Numbered from the stretch's first letter, positions 27,090-36,359 are shown. The stretch is DNA of 64,000 bases from Bremerella cremea (GCF_003335505.1 NZ_QPEX01000039.1:22944-86943), one strand, 5' to 3'. The notes: generated by a model not told the origin, from the sequence alone. Numbers and translations: made by a program.

Positions 27090-27947
27090 ATGACGGAACG
27101 CCCTCCCCTTCCCCAGGAAGCAGCGGAAGCCTTGCATGATTTGGATGCTTATTGCCGCCGCATCGGTTACACCGGCCCGCGCGAGCCGACGCTGGACGTG
27201 CTTCACGCTTTGATGGAGGCCCATTCGCAGACGATTCCTTTCGAGAATCTCGACCCGCTGCTAGGGCGGCCTGTGCGGTTGGATGTCGCTTCGCTGGAAC
27301 GGAAGTTGGTGCAGGAAGGCCGGGGTGGCTATTGCTTCGAGCAGAACGGTTTGTTTCTGGCGGTGCTGCAATCGCTTGGCTTTCAGGTCGTCCCGCTTAG
27401 CGCGCGAGTACGTATCGGTTGGCCACGCGATATCGTCACGCCGCGCACGCATATGTGTCTCCGTGTCGAGATTGACGAGCAAGCGTACCTGGCCGATGTT
27501 GGGGTGGGTGGTTTAAGTTTGACAGCGGCCTTGCTTTTTCAGCTCGACACGCAGCAGCCAACGCCGCACGAAACAAGGCGAATCGTTTGCGAGCAAGGCG
27601 TTCACTATCATCAAGTGTTGTTCAGCGAGGAGTGGCAAGATGTCTACGAATTGACGCTCGAAGAAATGCCGCGAATCGATCGCGAGGTCGGCAACTGGTA
27701 CACCTCGACCCACCCCGAGTCCCGTTTCAAAAACGTGCTGATGGTCGCCCGTGCCGCCCCCGGTGGAAAACGCCTGACTATCCTGAACGACGAGTTCTCT
27801 GTTCGCGAAGCCAACGGTCAGGCCACCAAAACGCCCCTCACCTCGAAGCAGCAACTGTTGGCGATCATGGCCGAACAATTCGGCATCACCCTGCCGTCAG
27901 ACGCCCCGCTGCATGTGCCTGGCATCGCTTGGTTGGCCGCCGATTGA
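27090..27947 (+). CDS. Arylamine N-acetyltransferase
   Basis: A 285-residue cytoplasmic enzyme moving acetyl from acetyl-CoA to arylamines or hydrazines. The catalytic triad can be read: C82 in GRGGYCFEQN, H122 in TPRTHMCL and D137 in YLADVGVGG. The typical N-terminal block TIPFENLDPLLG is present. The length is normal for bacterial NAT. The ATG overlaps the preceding TGA of a short open frame and has no strong ribosome binding site. It stands alone between a repeat block and the convergent porin gene. Confidence 0.93.
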   Translation: MTERPPLPQEAAEALHDLDAYCRRIGYTGPREPTLDVLHALMEAHSQTIPFENLDPLLGRPVRLDVASLERKLVQEGRGGYCFEQNGLFLAVLQSLGFQVVPLSARVRIGWPRDIVTPRTHMCLRVEIDEQAYLADVGVGGLSLTAALLFQLDTQQPTPHETRRIVCEQGVHYHQVLFSEEWQDVYELTLEEMPRIDREVGNWYTSTHPESRFKNVLMVARAAPGGKRLTILNDEFSVREANGQATKTPLTSKQQLLAIMAEQFGITLPSDAPLHVPGIAWLAAD

Positions 27948-27980
27948 AAGCAAAGCAGGCGGCCAGCTTTCAGCCAATCT

Positions 27981-29501
27981 CTAAAACTCGGCTTGAAACT
28001 GCGAACGAATCAGCGTGCCGGTATCCCCCACCATAATATCGCTCGAGGTATTTTGCAGCGGGCTGTTTTCCAGCTTGACGGCATCCAGTGAAATCTTCAC
28101 CCGCGACGTCTTCAGTGGGTACCAGTTCATCCCGGCACCGTATTCGCGACCGGTGCCGTAATCGCCAGCAACTTGCGAATAGCGGGCGTTGATATCGAGC
28201 ACGCCAGGAATGAGGAACTTGCCCCCTTCCACGTAAAAGCCGTGCTGAAAAAGCTGATGCCGAGGGAGCGGGCCGTTGGCTTCGATTTGCTGAATCCAAC
28301 GGAGGAAGACTTCGGCATCGACGCTCCAACCTCGATATTTCCAAGCTGCATCCATCCCGTACAAGTAAACGTTAAACGAGTTCACCGTCACTCCGGGGGC
28401 CAAGGCGCCGGTTTCGGTTAAGCGGGTTCCGTCCGAAAGGCGAATGAAGTCCGCTTCGTCGAGCGGAACCCCATCGACGATCCCTTGCTGCGGCGAATAG
28501 ACCATGGAGTGGCCGAGGCGAACCAGCGGCTGCTCGCTGTACTCGTAGTCGGCAATCTGTTCGCCGAACTTTCCCCAAGGGTCGACGTAGTTGTTAAACG
28601 CGAAGGTCAGTTCGTTGTCGGACGACGAATTCGGCGCGTTCGACGAGAAGTAACCGTTGCCGACCATCGCTTCGTAGTGGCCTGTTTCTCCCCATTTGCC
28701 CACGCCAAACAAGCCAACCGTTAGGTTCGGGCGGAAGAAGTCGAGCGACATCGGGCGATCGTCCAACCGCGTCCGACGCGAACTCATGAGCCATTGCCGG
28801 GTGCCAGGTACCTTTCGTTTGCCAAGCTGCAATTCAAACGAATCGCTGAACTTCCAACTCAGATAGTAATAGAAAAAATCGACCGCATGCGCCCCATCAG
28901 TGTCGCCATCGAGCAGCACCAAGTAACCAAGTTGCGGGGCGATGAAATGGCCAGAAAACATCAGCCGGGCACGCTCGATATCGAAGGCATCGCGGTTGCG
29001 AACCGGACGCGTGATCCCGGCGTTGTCGGTCCACGAGGTTACCCCGCGCGAAAAGGCATGGTAGCGAAACTGCCCCCAGCCGTTGAACTTCATCTCGAAG
29101 GGAAACTTCTCTGCATCGAACGGACGAATCACGAACCCATGATCGTAGTCGGCGTAGTAGTTCAAGCGGTAAAACGACTCAGGGGCAGGCGAATCGGCAC
29201 AAGTGAACGGACTAGGCACGTCCGCCACCAGCGGCAATCGCTGTAGCGAACTGTTACCACACGAAGCGGGATCGGCTACGAAGGTCGGGGTGAACACCCC
29301 TTCGCGCTGATCGAGTCGACTGCGAAGTTCCGCCAACTCGGCAGCTTGTTGTTGCAGTTGCCATTGCAGGTGCTCAATCTGCGCATCGGTAGCGTTCTGC
29401 CCAAGCAGCGGCGCCGACCAGATTGTGCTTAACAGCATGGCACACCATGCCATCGACCTGCTCACTCGCTTTGATCTCCAGCAGCGACCGTAAATATTCA
29501 T
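27981..29501 (-). CDS. Phosphate-selective porin O/P-like outer-membrane protein
   Basis: A 506-residue protein from ATG 29501. The signal peptide (about 1-35, ending LLGQ) is followed by a short coiled coil (IEHLQWQLQQQAAELAELRS) as in OprO/P-type planctomycete porins. The rest is beta-rich, with alternating hydrophobic strands such as GYLVLLDGDTDG and FELQLGKRKV, and ends in a Phe (RSQFQAEF), the usual signal for outer-membrane insertion. It should form a 16-strand anion pore. It lies alone, and no pho-like regulatory site was recognised. Confidence 0.8.
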   Translation of the reverse strand: MNIYGRCWRSKRVSRSMAWCAMLLSTIWSAPLLGQNATDAQIEHLQWQLQQQAAELAELRSRLDQREGVFTPTFVADPASCGNSSLQRLPLVADVPSPFTCADSPAPESFYRLNYYADYDHGFVIRPFDAEKFPFEMKFNGWGQFRYHAFSRGVTSWTDNAGITRPVRNRDAFDIERARLMFSGHFIAPQLGYLVLLDGDTDGAHAVDFFYYYLSWKFSDSFELQLGKRKVPGTRQWLMSSRRTRLDDRPMSLDFFRPNLTVGLFGVGKWGETGHYEAMVGNGYFSSNAPNSSSDNELTFAFNNYVDPWGKFGEQIADYEYSEQPLVRLGHSMVYSPQQGIVDGVPLDEADFIRLSDGTRLTETGALAPGVTVNSFNVYLYGMDAAWKYRGWSVDAEVFLRWIQQIEANGPLPRHQLFQHGFYVEGGKFLIPGVLDINARYSQVAGDYGTGREYGAGMNWYPLKTSRVKISLDAVKLENSPLQNTSSDIMVGDTGTLIRSQFQAEF

Positions 29502-29544
29502 CCCAGGGAAAACGGGGCTACCATGCTGGCGTCTGTTTCGATTC

Positions 29545-29810
29545 GACAACATCGCAGGGTGCCGTCTCGAAGCACGAAGGTTTGCTTACATGCTTGTATG
29601 CCAATAACAATTTGCCAGGGGGAATTGGGGAGCTTGTTCACAAGGCAACCCGGGCAAGATGCCCGGGGCACCCAAGGAGAAAGGCTTTCCTCGCTGTCTA
29701 GTCCACAAATCCCCCGCGTACTACTGATATCTGTGGCTACTGATGTCTGTGTGCCACCAATATCTGTGTGCCACGGGCGTCCCGCCCGTGCCTAGTACGG
29801 CCTCAATCCC
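29545..29810. repeat. Composite intergenic repeat, copy 2
   Basis: Same order of blocks as 26707-26895, with about 75 extra bases after the GGGTGCCGTCTCG block. The segment before the final palindrome has CTGTGTGCCACCAATATCTG, a tandem-like partial doubling of the REP flank. Confidence 0.75.
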
Positions 29811-30021
29811 AACCAGCTTGGACTTCGTCACCATGGGCCACGTTACGTCAAACACCAGCTTACGTCTAAGAAATCGAACGGCTGTGGCGAGCGACCGTAA
29901 CGATTTCGCCGATCAGCAGAGGAATGCTGGCTCCCGGCGGCAAGGCTACGCGCTTGCGGCGAGTTTACCGTTGCTTGCCTTGCTAGCGTCGGCTGAGATT
30001 GGCTAACCGCTTGGCACGTAG

Positions 30022-30543
30022 TTAACCATCGACGGGTTTGGCAGGCGTTTCGAGGGTTAGCTGATAGAAGCCAAGATCTAACCAGCGGTTGAACTTGAAG
30101 GCCGCCTGCGAGATAGTACCGGCTAGGCGAAAGCCGAGCCGCTCGTGCAGGTGAATGCTGGCTTGGTTGCTGAGATCGATCCCGCCAATCAGCACATGCA
30201 CGTCTTGTTGTTTGGCAAGCGCAATCAGCTGCATCATCAGCGCCATGCCCAACCCTTTGCCGCGATGATTGGTATGAACATAAACCGAGTGTTCGACGGT
30301 GTACTTATAAGCCGGGAACGGGCGAAAGGTGCCGTACGTGGCAAACCCCATCAGTTCGCCGTTGGCATCAATCGCCCCGATCACCGGAAAATCCCCTTTC
30401 CGCTTCGCTTCAAACCACGGCGTCATGCTTTCGAAAGGGCGCGGCTGGTAGTCGTACAGGGCGGTCGAATGGACGATCGCTTCGTTCAGAATTTCAAGAA
30501 TCGCGGAGGCGTGGTCTTCGTAGGTACAAAAAACGAACTGCAT
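30022..30543 (-). CDS. GNAT N-acetyltransferase, phosphinothricin-acetyltransferase-like
   Basis: A 173-residue cytoplasmic enzyme. The acetyl-CoA loop is HTNHRGKGLGMALM, preceded by the strand VEHSVYV. The start (ILEILNEAIVHSTALYDYQP) and end (LHERLGFRLAGTISQAAFKF) fit the Pat/YncA subgroup, which acetylates small amines such as phosphinothricin or methionine sulfoximine. The true substrate is unknown. The ATG at 30543 lies 76 bases from the small lipoprotein gene that ends upstream at 30620 on the same strand. Confidence 0.85.
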   Translation of the reverse strand: MQFVFCTYEDHASAILEILNEAIVHSTALYDYQPRPFESMTPWFEAKRKGDFPVIGAIDANGELMGFATYGTFRPFPAYKYTVEHSVYVHTNHRGKGLGMALMMQLIALAKQQDVHVLIGGIDLSNQASIHLHERLGFRLAGTISQAAFKFNRWLDLGFYQLTLETPAKPVDG

Positions 30544-30619
30544 GCGACGACGACTTTAGCTGGCGGTCAGGCAAGAACCAAAAACAAAACGGTTCGCCTA
30601 TTCTAGTCGATGCGATCGC

Positions 30620-30871
30620 CTACGGCAGGGGTTCCATGACGATCGGCGTCGGCCCGTTCGGAATCGCTTCGCTTACCGAGCCAGACGGCGCCGGTCCCAG
30701 CATCTGTTCCAGCGCGCTGACCCGTTGTTCTAACGAGTTTAACCTGGCTTTGACTTCAGGATGATCGCCGGTGCAATTGCGTGTCCCCAGGCTCAAACTA
30801 AAGCAACCAGGCACCCCAGCACACACGCCAGTTGCTAGCAGCACGATCCCAAGCGAACGACTATATCCCAT
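30620..30871 (-). CDS. Small lipoprotein with a coiled coil
   Basis: An 83-residue protein. From ATG 30871 it has a hydrophobic leader ending in the lipobox VPGC. A short heptad pattern (LNSLEQRVSALEQML) follows, then a Pro-rich tail. It is like a miniature Lpp or a planctomycete envelope lipoprotein. A GTG at 30877 is an alternative start; AAGGG lies about ten bases before the ATG. Family unknown. Confidence 0.5.
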   Translation of the reverse strand: MGYSRSLGIVLLATGVCAGVPGCFSLSLGTRNCTGDHPEVKARLNSLEQRVSALEQMLGPAPSGSVSEAIPNGPTPIVMEPLP

Positions 30872-31024
30872 CGCCACATCCCTTTTGGCATTGGTAAATC
30901 AACAGGCCATCAAAGTGGGGGGATGATCGTGCGAACAACGAGCGAGGTCAAGACCAGTTCCGCCCCAACAATCTCTTGTGTGACAAGGGCTCCCGTAGGA
31001 ACGTGGTTTAGCTGGCTAGTTTCA

Positions 31025-31095
31025 ATAATCTCTGTGTGCCAGGGGCGTCTCGCCCGTGCTTGGTGCGGCTTCAATTTCATGCCAGCTTGCACCTG
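31025..31095. repeat. Partial copy of the composite intergenic repeat
   Basis: CTCTGTGTGCCAGGGGCG, CTCGCCCGTGCTTGGTGCGG and CTTCAATTTCATGCCAGCTT match the right end of the composite repeat. The stem carries one mismatch (GGGGCGTCTCGCCC). Confidence 0.6.
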
Positions 31096-31102
31096 TTCGT
31101 CG

Positions 31103-31750
31103 TTATGGATTCGTACGATGAGATCTCGATTGCGTAGGCATTCCTGCTGCCCGTTTGGCATCGGGCGAAAATTGGCCATGTTGTAGGAAGTGCAACGTCT
31201 CGCGCATGCCGGTGGGGTGGAACATGAGCATGTTGTGGCCGCACGCAACCAGGATGTGATCGCGTTGGCAGCCCAGGGGCGTGCTGGCACGGGCGACCAG
31301 TAAATCGCGTTGGCCAGAGATGATGCCGGTTTCAAATTGGGTTGGCTCAGGCAGCGATTGCACCAAGCTGTCGGGCGTGTCCGAGATATCGACCAAAGCA
31401 GGCACCGGCCAGCGCAGCAGAAAAGCTGCCAGCCGCGCGGAGTGAGCTCCATGATTGGGCGGGGCAAGCATCACCAGGCGGCCTGGGTTTCGCCAAGTCA
31501 TCCCGGCCAGCGCCGCGCGCAGCACGATTCCGCCCATGCTGTGGGTGACGAAGTGCGTCGGCTGTTCGGCTGCGGCCAAAGGGGCCAGCACTTCGCGAAG
31601 CTGCGCGGCGTCGTCCGTGACGGTCGCGCCGAACGAGCGGTACCCCCAGCAGCGAGCCTGAAACGACTTCGACCGCAAGTAACGCGCGTAAGGTCGCAGC
31701 AAAAGCGAGAACGACCCGATCCCGTGAATTAAAATAACGTTTTCCTGCAT
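31103..31750 (-). CDS. Alpha/beta-hydrolase (lipase-like)
   Basis: A 215-residue protein with the hydrolase fold. It has the oxyanion block VILIHGIGSF, the nucleophile elbow THSMGG (Ser) and a possible catalytic His in CGHNMLMF near the end. The short length and a preference for PNHGAHSARL after the elbow recall esterase/lipase relatives acting on acylglycerols. There is no signal peptide, so it is cytoplasmic. The start is ATG 31750. A divergent SGNH hydrolase gene begins 131 bases away. Confidence 0.75.
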   Translation of the reverse strand: MQENVILIHGIGSFSLLLRPYARYLRSKSFQARCWGYRSFGATVTDDAAQLREVLAPLAAAEQPTHFVTHSMGGIVLRAALAGMTWRNPGRLVMLAPPNHGAHSARLAAFLLRWPVPALVDISDTPDSLVQSLPEPTQFETGIISGQRDLLVARASTPLGCQRDHILVACGHNMLMFHPTGMRETLHFLQHGQFSPDAKRAAGMPTQSRSHRTNP

Positions 31751-31881
31751 TCCAAACAGGATAAATCGAAAACCCGGTTGTGTACCATCCCCTATCCGCT
31801 GGTGCTAAACTGAGAACCTGATCATTCACGATTGCCAAAACCTACCTACGCTGCCTGCTCACCATTAAGGAATCGCTTTCC

Positions 31882-33036
31882 ATGCGAACGACTCGCCTGC
31901 TGGCCACCACATTTGGCCTCTTCACGCTGCTGATTACCGGGACTCTGCTGGCCCAAAGCAAACCGAGCTTGGGCGATATCGACCCAGACATGAAAGCGGA
32001 CAAGCCTGCCGCAGACGGGCTCGTTTGGCACGACGTTACCGAGTGGGGCGTCGAAGGCCGCATCTTGCCCGACCAACCGCGCGATCGCTGGTTCGATCGT
32101 TTCCCCAAGTCAGCCAACGGACACGTCACGCCGGCGGTGTGGAACCTGAGCCGCGATAGCGCCGGCATGATGGTCCGCTTCAAGACCGACGCCACTGAAA
32201 TCCACGTTCATTACAAGTTGATGGATGCCAACCTGGCGATGCCTCACATGCCTGCCACCGGGGTGAGCGGTATCGATTTGTATGCCCGCGACACCGATGG
32301 CAAGTGGAAGTGGGTGATGGTGACCAAACCGAATAAGCAAGAAATGAAAACCGCCATCATCAAAGGCCTGGCCCCTGGCATGCGCGAGTACGCCGCTTAC
32401 TTGCCGCTGTACAACGGGGTGGAATTCGTCCAGATCGGCGTGAAGCCTGGGGCGAAGTTTGAAGGACTTGCCCCGCGCGAAAAGCCGATCGTGTTCTACG
32501 GAACCAGCATCACGCATGGGGCGTGTGCCAGCCGCCCTGGCATGGTCCACACAGCCATCTTAGGACGCTGGTTCGATCGTCCTGTCGTCAATCTTGGCTT
32601 CAGTGGCAACGGCAAGATGGACAAAGAAGTGGGGGATTACCTGGTTCAGCTCGACCCGGCTGCCTATGTGATCGATTGTCTGCCAAACATGAACGCCGCC
32701 GCCGTAACCGAACGCTGCGTGCCGCTGGTCAAACAGCTTCGCGCTGCCCGGCCAGATACGCCCATCATTCTGGTCGAGGACCGCCGCAACACGAACGACT
32801 GGATCTTGCCGGCCCGGCACGAACATCACACGCAAAATCACGCCGCTTTGAAAGCCGCTTACGAAGAGCTGAAAAAAGCAGGCATTCAGCACCTGGCCTA
32901 CATCGAAGGGGACACCCTGTACGGTGACGACACCGAAGGCGCCACCGACGCCTCGCACGCCAGCGACTTAGGCTTCATGCGGCAAGCAGAAGCGTTTAAG
33001 CCAGTGCTAGAAACGATGCTCGGGGAAAGCAAGTAA
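31882..33036 (+). CDS. Secreted SGNH/GDSL hydrolase with N-terminal beta domain
   Basis: A 384-residue protein. Residues 1-25 are a signal peptide ending LLAQ. Residues 45-185 form a beta domain with VSGIDLYARD, a variant of the GxDLY module that precedes this hydrolase type. The SGNH part shows IVFYGTSITHG (Ser), LGFSGNG (Gly), the Asn in LPNMNAAA and the Asp-His pair in DASHASDLG. Relatives deacetylate polysaccharides. AAGGA lies about ten bases before the ATG. A perfect 13-bp stem (33058-33094) follows the stop. Confidence 0.85.
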   Translation: MRTTRLLATTFGLFTLLITGTLLAQSKPSLGDIDPDMKADKPAADGLVWHDVTEWGVEGRILPDQPRDRWFDRFPKSANGHVTPAVWNLSRDSAGMMVRFKTDATEIHVHYKLMDANLAMPHMPATGVSGIDLYARDTDGKWKWVMVTKPNKQEMKTAIIKGLAPGMREYAAYLPLYNGVEFVQIGVKPGAKFEGLAPREKPIVFYGTSITHGACASRPGMVHTAILGRWFDRPVVNLGFSGNGKMDKEVGDYLVQLDPAAYVIDCLPNMNAAAVTERCVPLVKQLRAARPDTPIILVEDRRNTNDWILPARHEHHTQNHAALKAAYEELKKAGIQHLAYIEGDTLYGDDTEGATDASHASDLGFMRQAEAFKPVLETMLGESK

Positions 33037-33057
33037 CCACCCCGCCAAGCAAACTTC

Positions 33058-33094
33058 GCCAGTTGGAGTTTACAACAGCGGAACTCCAACTGGC
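33058..33094. terminator. Perfect 13-bp stem-loop after the SGNH hydrolase
   Basis: GCCAGTTGGAGTT (33058-33070) and AACTCCAACTGGC (33082-33094) pair fully around an 11-base loop, 21 bases after the stop. There is no T run. Confidence 0.5.
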
Positions 33095-33139
33095 CTCACG
33101 CGCCAAACCTGGCTATCGATTCGCAAACGTGTGGTCACG

Positions 33140-33205
33140 CCAAGCTACGTTGCCACACGATTGGTTTCGGCAAAACGGTTTAGCAAACTCGTGCGTCGGG
33201 AAACG
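33140..33205 (-). repeat. Dispersed ~55-bp repeat (TTTGCTAAAACG family), copy 6
   Basis: On the minus strand: ACGCACGAG, TTTGCTAAACCGTTTTGCCG, AAACCAATCGTGTGGCAACG. It is the mirror-image orientation of most copies. Confidence 0.6.
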
Positions 33206-33211
33206 GCACCC

Positions 33212-33721
33212 TTACTCAGGTTGTCGTGCCTGATCGGTCCGGCGCGAGCGTCGTCCCCAGACGATACTCGCGATGCCTGCAACCGCAAATAACAGCCCCA
33301 ACAAGCCGCCTAATACTGCTTGCCAAAACCCTTCTTCCAGTCCTTTTCCGACAAAAACAATGAACAACGCTGGCGATGCCAACAGCATGATCCAGCCATT
33401 ACCAATCGCCGTCTTCCATGTTTGGCGTCGCTGCTTTCGGTAAACGGTGACACATTTTTGCTCCGTCTTCAGCGGATCTCGCCAGGGGTTGAGCAGGATG
33501 AAATAGAAGTAGGCCAGTGTGATCAAGGGAAACACGGCATAAAAAAGCATGCCATAAAAGTCGCTCGCTCTGCCGGTGAAAAAGGATAACACCCCCCCGC
33601 CCAACACAAGCAGCAAAGAAAAACCAATGAGAATCACAGCCGAAATACGGCGCCATAGTGCCTGAACTTTTGCCAGCTGTTGCAGCTGCTCAGTAGTTCT
33701 GTCGTGCGGGCTTTCGTCCAT
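33212..33721 (-). CDS. Four-helix membrane protein of unknown function
   Basis: A 169-residue protein from ATG 33721. The first 25 residues are polar with a short helix (TTEQLQQLAKVQALW). Membrane segments follow at about 26-48, 55-75, 105-125 and 130-150, and the tail is basic. I do not recognise a family. The upstream GTG at 33766 would add 15 residues without a ribosome binding site. No neighbours suggest a pathway. Confidence 0.6.
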   Translation of the reverse strand: MDESPHDRTTEQLQQLAKVQALWRRISAVILIGFSLLLVLGGGVLSFFTGRASDFYGMLFYAVFPLITLAYFYFILLNPWRDPLKTEQKCVTVYRKQRRQTWKTAIGNGWIMLLASPALFIVFVGKGLEEGFWQAVLGGLLGLLFAVAGIASIVWGRRSRRTDQARQPE

Positions 33722-33924
33722 GGCATATCGCCCTACCCAATTGATCGAGTGCCGTCGACGTAACATGATGTCGAACGTTCACCCAACTGCCTAACAAAGT
33801 TAAGCGAAGAAAACCGGCTGTTTACCAGCAACACCTGGCCCACTGCCGATGCGGTTTCTATTTTAAACCGATTGGCACCTACTCGCCATCATCGCAGCAC
33901 CCTACAGGGCTCTACTCAACGGGA

Positions 33925-34347
33925 CTACGCCCTTTCTGCGAGTTTGCTAAGGGAGACGACGCCGGTCTGGCCAAGGGCGATCTTCGTTCTTTGCTTCGAC
34001 TTGCTTTCGCCGAGCGATAAGTCGGCAAACTCACAATCTGGCCAAAGTGATGTATAGCAAAAGCCTTCAATCATTTTAATACCGAGGTCATCTTGGAAGG
34101 CGATGATTCCAATGATGGGCTGGCCGGACTGGTCTTGACCGTTAATGTCTTCCAGGTCAGCAGTTGATTTCAGCGGCAGATACTGCTGCCCGGCCACAGG
34201 TTCCAAAAAGAAGCCGCAACCGGTGACTTCTCGCTTTAGGTAGCAAGGCAATAACGCCAAATCTGGCGTCGCACACGCAACTTGCAAATCCCAGAATTGA
34301 AAGATTGCTTGTTCGATGGGGGAAGGTTCGTAGATCATTCGGTTCAT
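33925..34347 (-). CDS. Hypothetical soluble protein
   Basis: A 140-residue protein of unknown family. It starts MNRMIYEPSPIEQAIFQFWD and has a Pro/Leu-rich middle (VAGQQYLPLKSTADLED) and an acidic, Ser-rich tail. It has no signal peptide, membrane helix or known motif. Its small size and acidic nature resemble immunity proteins, but no toxin lies upstream; the upstream side is a dispersed repeat (34436-34546). Start assignment is uncertain: GTG 34365 is also in frame. Confidence 0.45.
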   Translation of the reverse strand: MNRMIYEPSPIEQAIFQFWDLQVACATPDLALLPCYLKREVTGCGFFLEPVAGQQYLPLKSTADLEDINGQDQSGQPIIGIIAFQDDLGIKMIEGFCYTSLWPDCEFADLSLGESKSKQRTKIALGQTGVVSLSKLAERA

Positions 34348-34435
34348 TTCGTGGCAATTGTTCACTGGGACGGGCAGAACTGCTGGACGCGTCGAGAATC
34401 ATGACCATCCATGCCCAAACAAATTTCACGAAGTT

Positions 34436-34546
34436 AGCCAGGGTGCCATGTTCACGTCTTCGTGAGCATGCAGTGGGATCATGCTGAGTCTTTTTCGACA
34501 CTGCTTACCTGGCGAGAAGGACAAACCCTGAATGTAAGTCCCATGC
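34436..34546 (-). repeat. ~110-bp dispersed repeat carrying a false ORF start, copy 1
   Basis: On the minus strand it encodes the start MSKKTQHDPTACSRRREH in one frame. The DNA includes GCCAGGGTGCCATGTTCACG, CTTCGTGAGCATGC and GAGAAGGACAAACC. The same block recurs at 36119-36225 with few differences, joined to unrelated sequence. A related short hairpin (GGTGCCATGCTCACG) lies at 38070-38100. Confidence 0.75.
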
Positions 34547-34690
34547 TCTCGCGGACGAGAGCATGATACCCGGCTCGCTTAGGCTTACCCATATGGGTAG
34601 TTTATCATAGGGCGAGCGGAGAAAACCGAGTCCTGACCCCTTTATTCCTCCGATTTCGTTCTGCCTCCTTACTCTTGCCTCATGTAGAAG

Positions 34691-35926
34691 TCAGTTCAAA
34701 AATGGGCGATGTCTTGAAATCTTTATACCGGGCAATTCACTTTGCAGCTCAGCCTCGCCAAGCTTTTCCAATTCGGTGTCGAAGATACTAATACTTTGAA
34801 GGGCCTCCATTTCTTTGAGGCTTGCCAGTGACGCTGCGGTTATTTTAGTAGACGACAGATTGAGGCTTTTTAGCTTTTTGAATGGCTGTAAGAACTGGAC
34901 GGATGCGTCGGTGATTGTCGTTGAATCAAGATAAAGGTATTCAAGGTCTTCGAATGCTTTTATGTTTTTGATTCCTTCGTCGTCGACTTTTGTTTTGCTA
35001 AGCATCAGTGTTCTCAAGCCTTTCAGCTTTGCTATGTGTGCTATCCCTTCGTTTCCGACGTTGGTGCCATTGATTCGTAGTGCCCGCAATTGCTTTGAAT
35101 CAGCCAAGAACTTTATGCCTTCGTTTGTAATCGCGGTATGGCCAAGAAACAGGGATTCCATGGATTTGAACTGTGCAATGTGCCTCATCCCTTCGTCGTC
35201 GATTTCAGAATAATCACACCGCAAGTCCTTGAGCTTTTCCAGAGAACTTAATGAGCGAAAACCTTGACCTCGAACGTTCGTTTCAAGTAGCCAAAGCGAT
35301 TCAAGATTCTTTAATGGGGCCAGATGACTCAATCCTGCGTCGGTAATTTTCGTCCCACTCACATCGAGATACTGCAGTTGATTCAATTCAGAAAACGACT
35401 CCAGCCCACGATCAGTAAGCGATGTCCTAGAGACATTAAGAACTTTCAATTGTTTCAAGGACTTAAGCTGGCTAAAGCCGGAATCTGTCACCTGGGTATG
35501 CCAAAGATTAAGCTCTTCTAGGTTCTCCAATTTTGCAATTTCTCGGACACCAACATCCGTTATTTTACATCCCCAGCAACTAAATTTTTTGATCGTCGGT
35601 AGCTCCGCGATTTTAGCCAAAGCGGTGTCAGTAATTCTGGTGCCGCCGAGGTCAAGCTCTTCTAAATGCTTCAACTGAATGATGTACTTCGAGACATCTG
35701 CATTCGTAACCGGGCGAGCAACGATAGACACTCCAACTAGCTCGACGCGACCTTCAATTTCCCGATAATTTAAGCCCGCGTGTTGGCCTTCCAGGTAATT
35801 GATTACTTCCTGGTCTGAACGAGGAATGTCGTCTGCTTTGGCACGCATGGATAACCCACAGAGACAAACAAGCGTTACTTGCATGCAATACAAAATGACA
35901 AAACGGCACCAATTCACGTCAATCAC
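34691..35926 (-). CDS. Secreted leucine-rich-repeat protein
   Basis: A 411-residue protein. A hydrophobic N-terminus (VILYCMQVTLVCLCGLSM) is a signal peptide. From about residue 80 there are some thirteen LRRs of 24 residues, e.g. LEELDLGGTRITDTALAKI and LQYLDVSGTKITDAGLSHL. Almost every unit has the pattern LxxLxLxxTxITDxGL, more regular than in the LRR gene at 24186. The repeats form a solenoid for protein binding. A start at ATG 35884 would shorten the signal peptide. It is a single gene, and its function is unknown. Confidence 0.75.
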   Translation of the reverse strand: MIDVNWCRFVILYCMQVTLVCLCGLSMRAKADDIPRSDQEVINYLEGQHAGLNYREIEGRVELVGVSIVARPVTNADVSKYIIQLKHLEELDLGGTRITDTALAKIAELPTIKKFSCWGCKITDVGVREIAKLENLEELNLWHTQVTDSGFSQLKSLKQLKVLNVSRTSLTDRGLESFSELNQLQYLDVSGTKITDAGLSHLAPLKNLESLWLLETNVRGQGFRSLSSLEKLKDLRCDYSEIDDEGMRHIAQFKSMESLFLGHTAITNEGIKFLADSKQLRALRINGTNVGNEGIAHIAKLKGLRTLMLSKTKVDDEGIKNIKAFEDLEYLYLDSTTITDASVQFLQPFKKLKSLNLSSTKITAASLASLKEMEALQSISIFDTELEKLGEAELQSELPGIKISRHRPFLN

Positions 35927-35948
35927 TCCACTGCTATGTCGCCGATGG

Positions 35949-36118
35949 TTATGTAAGAGTCACGGTATATGAGAAGCTTACACTGCCTTTAATGTTCAAA
36001 GAGACCGCAACTCCAGTATCTCCAGAAAAAAAAGACACTCCAGCCCCGGAGAATTTAGTCTCCACATTTAGTCCCTCATTTACACTCCATGAACCAATCT
36101 GAATTTCAAAATAGGAAC
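35949..36118 (-). pseudogene. C-terminal gene remnant cut off by a dispersed repeat
   Basis: The sequence GSWSVNEGLNVETKFSGAG, then TGVAVSLNIKGSVSFSYT looks like the beta-rich end of a real protein. It joins the repeat at 36119, which supplies an accidental ATG. The parent family is unknown. Confidence 0.4.
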
Positions 36119-36225
36119 TTGCCAGGGTGCCATGTTCACGTCTTCGTGAGCATGCTGTGGGGTCATGCTGAGTCTTTTTCGACACTGCCTGCCTGGCGAG
36201 AAGGACAAACCTGAATGTAAGTCAC
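36119..36225 (-). repeat. ~110-bp dispersed repeat carrying a false ORF start, copy 2
   Basis: Nearly the same as 34436-34546 through GCATGCTGTGGGGTCATGC and TTTTTCGACACTGCCTGCC. It truncates the gene remnant at 35949. Confidence 0.75.
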
Positions 36226-36359
36226 GTGCCCCCGCCGTCAAGACACGGGCCCGAGGCACCGTGGCACACGTCCACGGTGATCGTGCGTGGTGATCATGGC
36301 AGTGTCGTTGCATTGCTTGCGTGGGAATCATGGAGGCTGTGATACGTCAGCTGTGGTTT

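Noticed and set aside
34157..34501. 115-residue protein starting MSKKTQHDP.
   Set aside because: Its start comes from the 110-bp repeat and the rest is antisense-frame sequence of the neighbouring gene.
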